Shown: positions 25,291-40,090 of the stretch, piece by piece
Layout of the letters: every line of letters starts with the position of its first letter
Numbering within the stretch: the first letter of the stretch is position 1
DNA from: Seriola aureovittata
Taxonomy: Eukaryota > Chordata > Actinopteri > Carangiformes > Carangidae
DNA: 64,000 nt
NCBI RefSeq assembly: GCF_021018895.1
Contig: NC_079368.1
Coordinates: 13,246,501-13,310,500, forward strand
Reading direction: 5' to 3'
The notes under the pieces: model-generated
Databases searched by the model: none
What the model was told of the DNA's origin: nothing
Seen by the model: the letters and a program-made list of their open reading frames with translations, nothing else
Made by a program: the position numbers and the translations under genes

Positions 25291-28200
25291 ACTTAATTCC
25301 TTTGGTGTGAAACATGCCTTGAAACAGTATGTATCAACAGCCCATTAAATGTAACCTGTATTTTTAAAATTGACACTTTAACCTGGAAGTGATGACATTT
25401 CAAGTTTCCAAGTATGATTATGGTAGTTGATCCCTTAGTGACAGTATGTAACATCCCTATAGTTACAGTACATAACAGGTCGCAACATGTTCATTGCTGA
25501 TTCAGCTAAACATAACTTTTCTGGAAATTATTTAACTAAATTTGAAAGATAAATAATTAAAAAAAAAACTATTCTGGAAACAAATAAGTATCAATACACT
25601 GTCGCTTTGGGTTTTAATTCATCAGATAAAGATCTTGTTGCAGTGTTTGGCCCTCTACTCCATCAAGCTTGGCTCAGTGTCAACATGGTTTTACCACATG
25701 AAGTCGCATTCATTGATTTTCTTTGTCCTGCCATTGCCAGTGTCTGTGTCTCCCAAGTGAGTTCTCACAGTTGTGGGAGGGGATCAGAGTGAGTCACGGG
25801 GCCGACACACAGCAGTGGTAGATGAAATGTCCAGTAATGATTCTGTTACCAAAGTGTCAGTGCAGCGGGATGTAATTTCCTCGTAACTCAGGTGATTGAA
25901 GCTACTTGGCAATTAAAAGCTGATTAGAAAACAATCAGTTCAGTTTGGTTGTCCTTTCCATTAAAGCTTCATCCATATAATGATTGTACATCCAAAGCGA
26001 GAGTGACCACTTTTTGGTGAAGGGAGTCTTTCCTCTTTAAATAGAAGCTTCCTGCATCTTGTGTCAAAACAAATGCAGCACACAAGGAAATTCCACATAG
26101 ATTTTCGGTCACACACTGTGATCTGCTAATTTTGTCTGATTGAATAAGTTCCATGAGTCTTTTAAACATTTTTTGGAACTTTTTATCTCAGTTTGCAGCA
26201 CCATTTCAGTAAGGTAGGGGTAATTTCCTATAACTGCAATGATGTCAATTATAAAAACATAATATCATTGTTTGAGTTTGTTCGATTTGACTGTAATTAG
26301 TGCAACTGGCTGGACAGAGCTGATAAGAGATATTGTATTCAAAGCCGTTTGAATTTATTACTGTTATCAAAGAGCAAAGGTTTCATTACATTCGCTAGAG
26401 CCTGAAGAACAAAGGAAAGTGACAGGATGATATGAAGATGTTTGCTACAGCACAGAATAATGCACTTTAAATTCACGGTACGCTAATAATACATTGCAAA
26501 ATATTATTTGTAAAATCAGGAATATATTTTGCTATCTGCTGTCGCACACATGTTTAGGACCTTTTCTAAGACATTTCTCTGTGATCTGCTCCAGCTCTTC
26601 ATTGTTATAATCAACACATCAAAATGTCTTTTCACTTGCTTTCTCACCTCCCACTCTTCTACTCCCAGTCTATGTGTTGACAACAATGCAATTCATGCAA
26701 TCTTCGTCTGGTTTCACAAAGTTGTTGTTTTTTATCCACGACGCTCTGTGTATAATAAAACAGCCGCACCATTTCCCACCTTAATTTCAACATTTGTGTA
26801 GCTGTTTGCATTTCTCTCTGTTCTTTGACCTTTATATTCCCTTTCCAATTTCACTTCTTTTATCTTTTCTCATGCAAAGAGCATAATTCTATTACCACAA
26901 TCAAAAGGCAAGTCATATTTATTCTGGTGACCCACTGATTAAACTGAAAACTGATGAAATGAGTCTCCAGATTAAAGCGTCACTACACTGTGTAAACCAG
27001 AGGTGGAAGGAGGCTAAGACACATTCATTTACAAAAGGCCTTCTGTGAAAAAAGCTTTTTTCTTTCACCAAGATAAAAAAAAGATGCAGTGGTTTAACAG
27101 CGCTCCATTTCTAATTCATTAAAACTCTTAGAACTTGATTAGGTGCTTGTATTACGAATGAGAGATTGTTATTCTTCATTTTATTCTATTGACTGATTGA
27201 TAGAGATTAGTGGCATCAGCTTGAAGCAGTGTTGCGATACATAGTGGTACTTCACTTAAAAATGTATTTCATGAATACCAAACTCCAGAGAAGAAATTCT
27301 GTTAAATATCTCACAGTGGCATCATAGAACTCAATATCAAATATGTACCAGGCCTCATCAGGATACATTTCAAACACGTTCTCCTCTCTCTGAATTTTCA
27401 AGCATTATGCTGCATGAGCCTGAGAAATATTAAGAGTAGCATATAATCACTCAGAAAGTTTATTTTTTTAAAAGGCCGGACTGAAAGAGCGAGAAAAAAA
27501 AATGTTCACAAGGAGTGCAATGTGATCTGGAGTCTCCCTGACTGCCTGTCTATAGAATGCACAAAAAGCTTTTTGAGGAAACGTCTCGAGATTAGAGGTC
27601 TTGTTCCCATCAGGAGCATGTCCACCCCTGTGCTGTAAAACGTTACATTATGAAGTGAGCAGAAATGACAGAGCACGGATCACATTTAATGCTCCTCTGC
27701 TGTTCCCATGTGTAGCTGACTGACAGCTTTGGCAAAGGAGGCCAAAGAGAAGTGTAACAGGAGCACCTTCCCTCCCTCCTATGGTACAGAGAAAAACTCA
27801 GATGTAGAAATTGTCTAGATTCAGTTTTGAAATTATATTTCTACATTTCTGTCTTTTATCTATCCTGTTGTTTATTTTGAGCGAGAGATAAAGTGATTTG
27901 GACAAAACAATCTCAATTCAAGTCACAGGATGTTTGAAGTTTGCTCAGTGTTACAGAACTGTAGTTGTTCAGACTATATTACACTATTCTGAGCAAACAA
28001 CAACAACAACGGAATCTGAATCTAACAAAGTCTAACAACGGAGGAAACTCCATCGGCTGATGAAAACTGTGTGATATGGTCGAAAGCTGTGGCTCTTCTT
28101 GTCCTATATTCACCTGCTAAATACACACTCTCCGTACCCAGGCCTATAAAATCCTGTAATTGTTGTGTCATCCATGTCAGTGTTGCAGTGTAACTTTCAC

Positions 28201-30289
28201 TGCCACTGAGATAGTAAATCCACAGCAACAGATGTATTGTCAAAGATGAATAAGCCAATTCTGATCCATGATGGATAACATTATGTTGATCCTATAATAG
28301 GTACATTCATTTGTAAATCCAGCTTTGGATGCTTCTGATGCTTGTGATTATGGGTTCTCTTCCTGTCTGGGGGGCGGGTATTAATATAAATCAGTGGGGT
28401 GAGATGGAGGTCATTTTATTGTCTCACTGATGCAGCTCAGTTGGTCAAGGCAGTTATCTTAACATTACAATTGGCAGATCCCTGCCTCACACCGCAGATG
28501 CCTCACACACACAGAATGATTTTCAGCTCTGATGTTAGTGTATCATTCTGACCAGTGGGTTAGAGGAATGGAAAATGCTCCTTTAGCTCATTTAATTAAC
28601 TTAACAACTATTTTTGGATGGCTAGACAGTTTGCAGCATAGTTGCCCAACTGCCACACCATCCTGCATGGATCTACAGCTCTGACTTTATTGTATACAAT
28701 CAACTCAGGATTTTGGTCCAAATACACTGCAGCACTTAGCCTGAACAGAGGTCAAGTGGTGCATTGGAGGGGTTTCCAGTTGAATGAAAAACGTAACTGA
28801 AAAACACAAAGCATGTTTCATGCTGGAGGGGGATGTAAACAGTCAGAGGGATTTTTCACAACCAGGCAAACATGAAAGTTGCATGGCTTATAACGGTTCT
28901 CTCAACTATTAGTAAATGAGTAAAACCATCACAGCTCAAGCTCGCAGGGTGTGTGGAGGCTGCAGTTGTAACATAAGTGCTGTTTCTTATTATTTGTTCA
29001 CAGATATTCTTGTGTACAGTGTACTTACTGCTACTTGGGAAGCACATTAACTGTGCATCATTTCTGGAAGTTTTGGCCAGTTCTTGGGAGTGTGAACGAG
29101 CTCACTGTCATTTTTGCAGTAAGGACAGCTTCCTGTGTAAAGTTGTAAAATTCAATGTCATTTATCTGATTTGATGTGTCTTTTCTGCTAGTCACAATCA
29201 TCACTCTCGCTGAAGCTGGTAAAATAATGATTTCTACTTCATGGAAACAAATCTACCCACAATGTCTATTCAAAGATCCTTATATGGTTTTCACTTCTTA
29301 CCTCATTTGTAAAAAAAAAAAAAAAAAGCTGTGATGACAAATATCATGCCTCAGCCAGAGCGTTTTGCATCTGGAACATTATACAGCACCATCCAAAGTT
29401 TGAACTATAAATAGTGTCACTTATCATATGGACTAAATTTGTCTGCATGGCATTCTGTTTGTCACTATGAGGGCAAATGAGTTCCAAGTGCCCCGTAATA
29501 TTTTTCTTGTTATCTTGTTTGTGTAGTCTTCTGGGAGTTTTTGGCAGAATCGGGCCAGCCTTGTGTGTACTCTTCACCTCTCTAATGAAATTGATGCTAA
29601 TGTTATTTTGAGTTAAGTTTTGGTACCTGTAGAACATTCAAGTGGGACAGAAATTAGCACTAAAAAGCTCCTGAAAGCGTCAAACTAACTCTCATCATTT
29701 ATCATTGAGGTCAGCTTGGATGCCTTCTCACATATGTATTCGGCAGGAGAAATATGGAAGAAAGTCTCAGTGAGGTGACGAAACAGCTCCAGTGTCTGTG
29801 AGAACAGAACACATGAACAAAAATCAAGTATAGTCAAAATAGGTATCACAAGGTCATGTTAGAGGCATTTCAGACAGAATCTGTGCTCAGGAGAGTCAGG
29901 GGAGTTTACACATTTTATATAACCTTTTTGTGGGGGTGCATGTCTGCCAGCCAATTTAGACTACATGCTTCCTCTGCGATCCCCTAGACAAGTCATTATT
30001 TCATTGTGTGATATGTGTATCTGCTCACAGGAAATGTATTCTGAAAGGGCACAGACCGTCTTTCCAAGCTGTTAGGCATTGGTCATTATTGTTTTTCTTA
30101 AGTTTAACAAATTAATTGTAGTCACTTTAAATTTGAAAACACAGATACATACATGCTTTGTAAAACGTTTTTTTTTGCATGCTAATGCGCATAAAGTAAG
30201 TGAATTTTTAGGTAAAAGTGAAAGTTGCAATAACAGTGGATCAGCTGACCATAGGTGCTTGTAGTGATGAACCAACAGCGCCTAAGCTC

Positions 30290-30705
30290 TAAAGATCACT
30301 TTCAGCCAATTGTTTGTGTTTTACAGCCTGCACCTTCTTTGTTCTGATACAGTCTTACCGCTCTGATCAGCAGAGTCCCAGATACAACACGCAGGCATTG
30401 TACCCTACCTGCTCAGAATTAAACAGCAGAGAGACACAGTTAGCGACTAGCTGCTTAACACAGCGCACTACATAACAGGACATTTAGCAGCTAACCAGCC
30501 AGATATTTCCCTTCGCAGTTGGTGGAGACCACAGCAGAGCTAAACACAGAATGAATATTGGACTTTTGACACCAAATAAATGTCACTGTTGCACTGTGCC
30601 ATCTGGATTTGTAAAACAGGCAAATGTTTGCTGACATTAGGACATACCAACGTGAAAATATGGCAGTGTTGTGTAACAGCTTCTCCTGGCAAAAAAAAGG
30701 CATAT
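30290..30705 (+). repeat. probable teleost interspersed repeat
   Basis: The stretch contains CATTTAGCAGCTAACCAGCC, AGATATTTCCCTTCGCAG, TTGGTGGAGACCA and GAGCTAAACACAGAATG-AATATTGGACTT in this order. I recognise this series as a recurring fish genomic repeat. The left and right limits are approximate. It has no coding capacity that I can see, and its class is unknown to me. Confidence 0.45.
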
Positions 30706-33700
30706 ATAATATTTTTTCCCTTTCCGTGGTAATAGTGGTATTAATGTCAGGAGTTACAATGTAAGATTACCATGACAACACTATGTGGGAGGTATGTGGA
30801 GGGTTAATGGGGAGATTTTTTTAAACAATGCAATACATGATACCAATGCATGGCGAGAAAATTAGATGAAAGGTGAGGAAGGGAGAGAATAAGGGCCTGA
30901 AATCACTTATAACTGTTTAAACTTGACCAGAGCAGTTTCCTTAATAGGCACTCTCACTGATGCATTAGCTTTACATCATAAAAAAACAGATTTTAGTGGT
31001 TGCAATTCAAAGTCATCAAAGGTTGTGAGGGACATGACAATGGGTAGAAGAGGGTAATGTGGTTCCAGTTTCAAGACAAAATAAGATAGTTGAGACCTCT
31101 GGAGATGAGGTCCTTGTCCCTCAGTGATGATATGACTCGATGATGGGGGAGCAAAGAACTTTGCAGCAGAGCCTATGAAAGATACATGAGCCGAGCTCCA
31201 GTGAGCCTCCGGTCCATGTCTAGAGGAGTGTGAGAGTCTAGGACCTGCGAGAGTCAACTCTCCTACCACTCGCACAAAGCCTCCACAGAAATATGCTCAA
31301 AACTGCTTAGTACTGTAAGTAATGCCTACACACTGAGAGTTTCAGAGTCAGGGCAAGCAAGTCTTTAGGTCAGCATTTCAAACTGCTCGGTCAACTTACT
31401 TTTCATTTTTCTCAGTCAATCTTCTTTTATTTTCGTCATTCTTCATACAAAATATTAATTTCAGAGAACGGGTTCTGATTATAAAGCAAATCAGAAGGAA
31501 GGCTGAGGGTGTGGTATTGAGAAACAGTTTGATGTGATATCTCAGAAAGTCTAATTAATTATTTTCTCGCACCTTTCACCTTGATCATCTTTCTGTCGCT
31601 CAGAGGAGAAAAGCACTTTCAAGGCCACACACACACTGATCCAGTGACATTTGATTCGAGTTTTGGACTTTTGAATAAATGTGACTAGTTTTGCAATAAA
31701 TTATGGCGACTCTTATCTTTTGTTGATCCTTTAGGCTTGTGAAACCCAGCCAACATGTTTAACTTACTTCTTTGTCTGGCAGCTTAAATATTCTGTAGAC
31801 CCTCCGTGGACCCAATTAGAAGCAAATAATACAAATAAAATCCCTCAAGGTAGTAATAGTGTGGTTTGGATATTTGTATCTGCAGTGATATGGAGTGCTT
31901 TGTGGCCTCAAGCATCTTCACTGCATATATTCTGTAACAATAGTTTGGCCTTGCATCATTTCGATTTGGGATTGTCCTCTGTTGCTCTTTTTTTTGGGCT
32001 CTGAAACACAACACAACCAACATGAGATATCTTCAACCCTTATCTAATTATTTGGCTTTTATAGGACAATTACCATCATTTTGATTACTTATTTCTTTCT
32101 TTGCCCTGTTACTGCTTATATTTTCTTAATGGCAATCTCACAGATTATGAGATCAGATAATGTATGCGTGTACATTTCCTTATGATTTCTTTCAAAATGA
32201 TGATGCACACTGTGCAGGTTTTGAAAGTTGTGTTTACTGAGATTCTTTGCTACACAGTCAAACTTACTTTTGTGATGTCTGTATCAATTATTTTACTTTT
32301 ATAGTCAACTACTCAATATCTGGCTAATTTATTTTTATATTGTTAAGCAGGCAGCGGGATTCACACAGTTCTCATCATCATTTAATTTCATGTAGATTCC
32401 ACAGTGACAATGGACTGTATTCAGCCAGATGAAATTAAAGCGTTTTAATGGAATGATTCCCTCAGAAAACATTTTGCAGTGACTATAGCTATCCTTTTAA
32501 CAGACTGCTGGAATGATTCAAAGCCTGCTTATGTGTATGTGCGCTTGTGTTTGTGTGCAATGCTCAGAGCCAATGTATTGAGTGTTACAATAGCTGTGCA
32601 GCCTCACAACCTGTTAGTGCTGTAGGAGGTGGGTGCACAGTCAGATTTAACTGAGGAAGCTCTTTCTTGTATATGTGCCATGTTGAGGCTGTCCTCTAAC
32701 ATCAGAGCTGAATGCATGCCCTTTGGTATGCTGTTTGAACGGTGGCATTGTTATCTAGAGGGTAAACATGCTATCTCATTCATGATCAGAAGCTCAAGGA
32801 CATTTTAACTAGACAGAGATTGAATCCCTGGGTCCCTGGATCATGCAGTGACTTCTTTACTGATAACAGAGCTGTACCACTTGCAGTAAATCTATACAAT
32901 CTAATTCAATCAATGATTTTCTTTTTTGTATAGCCATGTTTTTTTTTTTAATATTGACCTCAAATAAAGCATAATCTGTAACAGCTAATATAAGCAAAAA
33001 GCCATATGTTGTGATTTTACAACCAGATTTCCAGAATTGAACCAAATAAAGCTTAACGGACTTTAAATGCACAACCCATGACTAAATGAAAACTGTTTTT
33101 GGAAACCGTGCTGCCTGACATCTCCCCACGAAGTCAAATAGTTTAATTCATATTTTCAGTTGCATGTAATGTGTTGGCATGCCTCTTATGATTCACTCAG
33201 TCATGACTGCATCATATCTTGAAAAGAAACAAAGATATGCATCACATGTTTCTACATCTTTCTCCTGTTGAACTTTGTCTAACAGAGAATTTTACCTCCT
33301 GTTTCTTTCATACATATTATGTCCAAAGGAAAAAAAAAAATCAAATGCAAAAGTAAGTCAGCACTATCTGCATATTAATATGTTTTCCCAACAGCTTCTT
33401 ATGAAAAAAAAAAATACACACATATTCTCCCAGGGAGTCATATGAGTAAACAAACATTTAAATCCTTGCAGAAATATGAAATCCTTCCTATTTGCATAAG
33501 CTTTTTTTATTTACATTTTGAGATGGCAGAGATCATACCAAATTGGCATGAAAGCCCAATGAGCCATTTGGGTGCAGCGTTATACTTCAGAGAGCCTTTC
33601 AAACCAACCGCCCTCTCATCTCTGCCAATGAATGCTGCATGTTATTAAAACCTAATGCCAAAACACAGGAAGCGACTCAGTAGTTTTTTCAAGAGTGAGA

Positions 33701-36700
33701 AATTGTGACTTGAAATCCGCATCAGGGTGGAGAAAAATACATGAGGGGGAAATGAAAAGGAATAACCACTGATCTCATCTCTGCAGTTATACATGTTTCA
33801 TTGCATGGAATATGCTCAGTGCTGAAATTGAGTTCAGAGAAATTAGATGGAGCTACAGTAAGGATGCAGGGAATATTATCCTCACCCTGTGAAAGAAATG
33901 TACAGCTGATTGCAGGTTAATGGTTGTAAACAGCAGGTAGATGATAATGTTCACAGGGGGTGGCAAATATGATTCTGATAACATCAGAAAAGTAGGTTTT
34001 CATTTTAAACATTGTCAGAAGGCCACAAGCCAAATGTGTATGAGTATACTGGAAGATAAAATACAAATTTAATCCTCTTTTCTTTTCAGTCTATTGTGTA
34101 CTTTCCTGAATCTCTGTGTAAACCTTTCATGGGGTCTTAAATTAGTTTGAAGAAGAATTTGACTTTTTGGCTGTTTCGCAATTTTATGTCTAACTGTTAT
34201 TTAAAGTTCACAAAGGGAGAACAAATTTTGGGGCCAGGGACTAAGAGAGCAGAGCAGAATAAAGAGCAGTCAGGTCTGACCTGAGCCAAACCTTAACAAA
34301 CCCTAAAAGCTTGAGAGACAGGAGAGGATAAAGAAGGGAATATGTGCCAGGATGTGACTGGGTAGAGGAAATAGCTTTAATGCCTGTAATCTCAGTTTGG
34401 TCAATCAGCAATCAGAGCGCACTAAAACACTAATGAGAGGTTTCAACATAGGATTCAGCACCACTGCTGCTGATGCAGATGTGATATGACAGTTAAATCA
34501 GCTACGGGAGGAACATTCGCTGGGCCTGTGTGGTGCTCTGATGGAGTGCACTGCAGAGTCACTCTGATTTGAAGGGTTATTTGAGAAAAAGAAAATATTG
34601 TATTATGACAGGTAGGATACCAGAATCAGAGGGAAGTAGCAGTCAAACACCCTGGGAGAAATGATAATAATATAAATCACCTGTGTTTCACACACTCTGA
34701 CGTTAGAGACCCAATTTTTTAATATCCTCAGTTTGGCTGCTAAAACCTGATACTGCAGTGTAGCTTATCAGACATTACAGAGTTTTTAAATCATTTGTTT
34801 TTTGTCATTTTGGTAACATATTGTGACATATTATTGGCTCATATAATAATTATGAAGAGAGTTAAAAGAGAGTTGTACTATTTTTCATTTAATGCATCAA
34901 AATCTTGCATCCGATGCAAGAACATGAAATGATGAACACTCCTGTACCTCCGACTTCAATAGCATGCCCTTGTGTGTAATATAGCCATCATGTGTGTGTT
35001 TGCATGTGTATTTCTGAGTGTTTGGGGGAAACAGACTCTCTCTTGAATAAGCACAAGAAGAGGAACAACATTGACAGGAACAGCACAACACTTGTCTCTT
35101 TCCTCTACACAGAAAATAGAGTACATAGTGCTTTAATAAAGCAGCCTGTTGGGGCAGAACGAGTGAGTCTGCATCGTCTGAGCTTGAAAACAGAATATGG
35201 TAGCTGCCAGAGCAGTGAATCCAGTCCGATGGCTGCCGCGACAACACAGCCCAATAACACGGACGGTTAAAACCGGCTATTGCTCTCCAAATGGCGGCAT
35301 CTGTCCCCGGCAGCTGTCCTCGCCTGTGTTCCTCATCTGCTCAGGTCAGGCCACCTACCATGACCTCTTCTGGCTGGCTTGGGGCTCAAACATCACCAGG
35401 AATGATGCCACCAGTTGTTCAGCTACCAGGACAGGTGAACTGCATTGGCTTTGTCCAATCATTGCTCAACCTGTGTGATCTGCATCATGTGTAACACGGC
35501 ATATTCAGCCAGCTCTGCTCAGCAGCAGGCCCTGGTTCAGGCATGAGCAGCTCAAGTCTTACAGAGGTCAAACAGATGGGAATCATGGGCAGAGTAGATT
35601 TCTCAGATTAGGCTGATTTGTCAAATGAGAATGATTATCTAATAGTTTTCTTCTGACTTGGAGCTCTCCCAAAGTTCACTCTGGCTTCCTCTCCTCTTTT
35701 TCTAATGTAGCATATCAAAGTGAGGATATAATATATACAGTAGTATCAGTAGTGTTGTTTATATATTAGTCTGTTTTTTTTTCTATCCAGTGGTTGTTTC
35801 CAACCCTCTCATTTTTGCCAGTCAACTTTTCACTGTTAAGAAAATAGTCTACTATGACTACAGACTATGTATAACTCTCATGATATGTCTGTGGTCTGTG
35901 TGATTTGTTTCAGCAAAAACAACTCACTCACAGAGGTGAATATGTAATCTCATCAAGATAAGAAGCCTAAACTTTGGCCAATTAGTCCAAGTTTCCATTA
36001 AAATGGAAATGTATTTTACACCCAGATAATACAGTGTGCATATCTTAACCCTAGAGCCTGACAGTACCTCAACCACTCGCAAATAAACTGGTCTGGTTAG
36101 GGTTAGGTAAAATGAGGTTGTTTTAGGATTGGATTGTTAAAAGACACAAAGTCATGCATGAAAGTCAGATGCCCTACACACCAATCCACCACTCTGAAGT
36201 CCACATCCTTACACACACGGCACACTTCCTGCACTGGCACTGGATGTAAATCGTCACCTGTGGCAATAGTGAACTCTGGGGGATAGTGGAGTGGTATATC
36301 CAGGGCCGACTCATGGCGACATAGACGTTTGCCTATAGGGCGCAGAATGTCAGCAAATTCTAATCTCACCAAGGGCAGACGGATGGCTAGAGGTGTCCAT
36401 GGGTAAATCTATACTTTCAAGAGTACATATTCTCTTCATACCAGTATTCTCACTGTTTCATGCAAGAAACTCATCCCACTAACTCAGTGTCACTGTGTAA
36501 TTTTCTCTCTTTTCTTTTGTAGAGAATGTTAGTAAAATATGAACAAATGTGACTACCTAATGAAAAACATATTTAAATCCCCAAATTCCAGTGTTGTGCA
36601 CCACTTCATTGTAGTGTCAGTCACTTATGGTGATTTTTATTGTTTGTTATTTTCATTTCACACAAGGCAGAAAGAAGAAAAGGAGAACCTGTCATGATCT

Positions 36701-38399
36701 GGGGTTTAAATGGATAAAAGCAGAATAAAACACAGACAACCTTTAGAGAGTCAGCTGTTTAAACAAATGTGATGTTGTAAAATCACCCTTTATGCATTAA
36801 ATCATGTTCAATCCTATAATGTCGCCTGTCATGCAATTTTACATGGAATATTCCTTCATTGCATGTGGTGCAATTGGTTCTATATTATTTAATTTTATGT
36901 GTACAAAATCATTCAGGGAAAATTACAGAGTGTATCAGGCTGCAGTTCCATTTATGACAGTGAAATGAGAACGTCTGACTGGAAATTAGCATTCTAGCCT
37001 GACCCACTTAATATGCATCTGATTGCAGATATATTACTATGTGCATAGCTACATGTTTGTGTTCACAAGCACAGTTGCACGCCCATGTTAATGTTTGAAC
37101 GTGTCTGTGATGTGTAGTGAAAAGATTATGAATCATTAAAGCGACTGATCATGAAACCTAATTTACTTTTTTTTAATGAGATACTTGCACAAGGCAACTA
37201 TTTCTGCAAACCAGTCCCTGTATTACACAGATGAAATGTAATTGGCTAATTGTCAAAATGCTGCGCAGTCTGTTGCAGCCACATATATCCCATTATTGCG
37301 ATAGCTGATGGGGGAGTGGAGGAGCATGTGGTGCTGTCCGTGAACACGCAAGCTCTATCTTCCTCGCAGGCCTGTATTAAGAGCTGTCTGTGAGGTCTGA
37401 TAAGAGACCGCAAATTAATGACATTTTAATTACGGAGCCATTTGGATTCTCTGTCTTTGTTTTATAACAAGGACAGTAAAATAACCTTTAGGGTGCTTAC
37501 AGTGGCTCACCCTATCTTTACCGCCCCTCTGTCCTATAAAATATAACAATGTGGGGTGCAGTGTTAACATATCATGTTAATGTCAATCAAAAGAAAAGTA
37601 TTTGCTGTTAAAATGTTAAAACAAAACAAGTGTGACAACATGATAATTATTTCTCATCCAATCAATAATCTTTTTTGTATGTGACAACCTCGTTGTCAGC
37701 TCTCTGTGATCTTCATTATCTCCTTTTCCTTTGTTATGATCTCATGTCTACATGTCTTACTTCAAAATTCTTTCACTTGGTTTCACACCTCATGCGACTT
37801 CACACCATCACACTGTCTGGCTTCCCCTGGCAAAATCTCTCATTTCAGCTAACAAGTCTGCAGTTCAAATTTACACTCTTCATTAGTTTTGTATCACAGT
37901 CACTATTACAAAAATGAACAGCAGTGCATTGATTGAAATATCTGTTGAGAAGTGTCATTTCACTGAGCGTTTTCTGTCTTTCCCAAGATGGATGTGATGA
38001 TTTTTGTCTTAGGGCATTACCGCTATGTAAAAGCGCAATGCTCAAAATAATCAAATTTGGTTCATTTTTTTAATTAGGTAACGCAAGTGTCTTTATGTAG
38101 TAGCTCTACAACATCATGATGAATGATTTTGAATGTCCCTTTCAGTGCCAACATCTCTTCTGCCATTTGCAATAACTGTGCCAACACAAAATGGACTCTT
38201 TGGCCGGTGTATGAGATGTAAAGTGGTTTCCTTGTTCTTTTTCATCCTCTCCTCATGTTTTTTTAGCACCAACACTCAAAAGAGCCGAGTCTCTTTTGTA
38301 ACCAAAATGGGTAATTTACAATACTGTAGTGAACTCGTACAAGATAAATGTTAATACTAACTACTGTCTTTGTGAGGCTGCATTCAGGCACAGCATTGT

Positions 38400-38870
38400 T
38401 TTGAAGTAATAACAGGATGGCCGTATGCTCACAGTGACAACACTAACATCTTGATGTTTTATGTGTATAATTTTTTACATGTTCACCATCTTTGTTTAGT
38501 GCATTGGCATTTACACAACATTTGCCTAATAGCACTAAACAGAAAAGCACAACTAACTTTTGTTTTGCAGGTATTTGGTTTTTAAAAAAAGTCCCGGACA
38601 AACTGAAATCTTAGCCCGATGAAAAGTCATGGTTGGGTATGTATCAAATTTCATGGGAATCCATGCATTTGAAAAATTTATTTATATAAATGCTGAGATA
38701 TTTCTCAAGGTAACAAAAAGTCTGTCCTGCTGGTGGTGCTACAAGAAAGGTCCCATGATCAATAGAGGTTTGATAGATCATCCAAGCAGCATGGATATAC
38801 TGTATGTCCCAAATGGCAATCCATGCAATAGTTGTTGAGGTACAGTATTTTAATCTGGACCAACTGTGAG
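38400..38870 (+). repeat. degenerate teleost interspersed repeat, copy 2
   Basis: Shares with the copy at 5.57-6.09 kb, in the same order, CACAGTGACAACACTAACAT, AGCACTAAACA, GCAGGTATTTGG, GATGAAAAGTCATGG, ATTTCATGGGAATCCATGCA, GGTGGTGCTA and CAATCCATGCAATAGTTGTT-GAGGTA. It is diverged, with insertions, and lacks coding capacity. Both copies are on the + strand. Confidence 0.6.
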
Positions 38871-39894
38871 GCAAGCAGCTTCCCTCTTAATCTGGCTTCA
38901 GTATTAAGCAAGGGCTCTTTTTTGTGTCTTTGAGTTGTGAGTTGTGAGTTTGAATGCAGTAAACCCTTCACTGAATCAGTGAAATAGGAGCAGAGCCATT
39001 TTATGATGACAAGAAACTGTTACTTGTATGATTTTTCTATAATTCCCTTGTTGTGATGTTTACATATTGCACATTAATAAAAGGCATCGGATTGGGAAAC
39101 AGTATCACCTATTTTCCTTGTATCATCAGAACCGCTTCACCATAAACACATTCAGCTCATCTCCTCCACGGCTTCAGGGAAGTGAAGACAATGCTCAGAA
39201 GTGTTGAGACACGTATCTGGTGATTTTCCTGCTTGTAGCCAGAGAGGGCAATGCTGCCAGCATAGCAGACGTTTCATTAGGACATGAAAAAGAAGATGAG
39301 GGAAAAACGTCATTTGCATAAAAATAACATTAGTGAAATAGCAATCAGATGGTGCAGGGCCATGCTGAAAGTGTCATCCTCCTGAGACAAGACCGGGACT
39401 ATATCTTTAATTGAAAAGAGAAAGGGGGATAAAACCTTTCATAGATAAGATGCACGAGTGCTTTCATCTTTTTTCACTCAGTGTTCTCATATTGTCTTCC
39501 GTTCTTGCTGTTTTTCTCTCCGCTCACTTCTTCATTACTTATTTATCTCTTGTTTTTGGCATAGACTTGGTGCCCACCAGAGGATTTTCAAATCTTAGCC
39601 TTGTGACGTTGGAGACCAGAGACATTATAAAAGATTTACCTTTTTCAATATTTTAATCAAAACATACATCACGCATACATTACACCAGATAATTCAGTCA
39701 AGACACAGGACCACACACATTAGAGATTTAATCATTTTCATACATTCTCTGACCTTCAACTGCCATGGACACACTGTTCCATATTAATATTATTGTTCTG
39801 TGAAGGTTAATGTCAATTACTGGGTAGAAGAACATGATATGCAGGTCTCGGGATATTGTGTGTTTCTTCTCAATATTCCATCACTGTTCCCTTC

Positions 39895-40090
39895 ACAGTA
39901 CAGGAATTGGAAATCGGGGGACACTCCGATCCAGTCCTGACCACTAAGATTATGTCTGTAAACCGCTCACACTACAGGACTATTAGGGCAGATAGTTTGT
40001 TCAGACGAGCCCCGAATTGGGAACGTCACCGCAATTGTCGGGAGGAGTCAAACAGAGCCCAAATCTGCCCAATTATCCTCTAATGTGGGG
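39895..40090 (+). repeat. possible interspersed repeat, CpG-richer than surroundings
   Basis: A sharply bounded stretch with GGGGGACACTCCGATCCAG, GACCACTAAGATTAT, CTACAGGACTATTAGGGCAG and CAATTGTCGGGAGGAGTC, followed by a drop back to AT-rich sequence. Composition and phrases resemble a fish transposon-derived repeat I half-recognise, but I cannot name it. It is open for 75 codons without a known domain. Confidence 0.35.
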
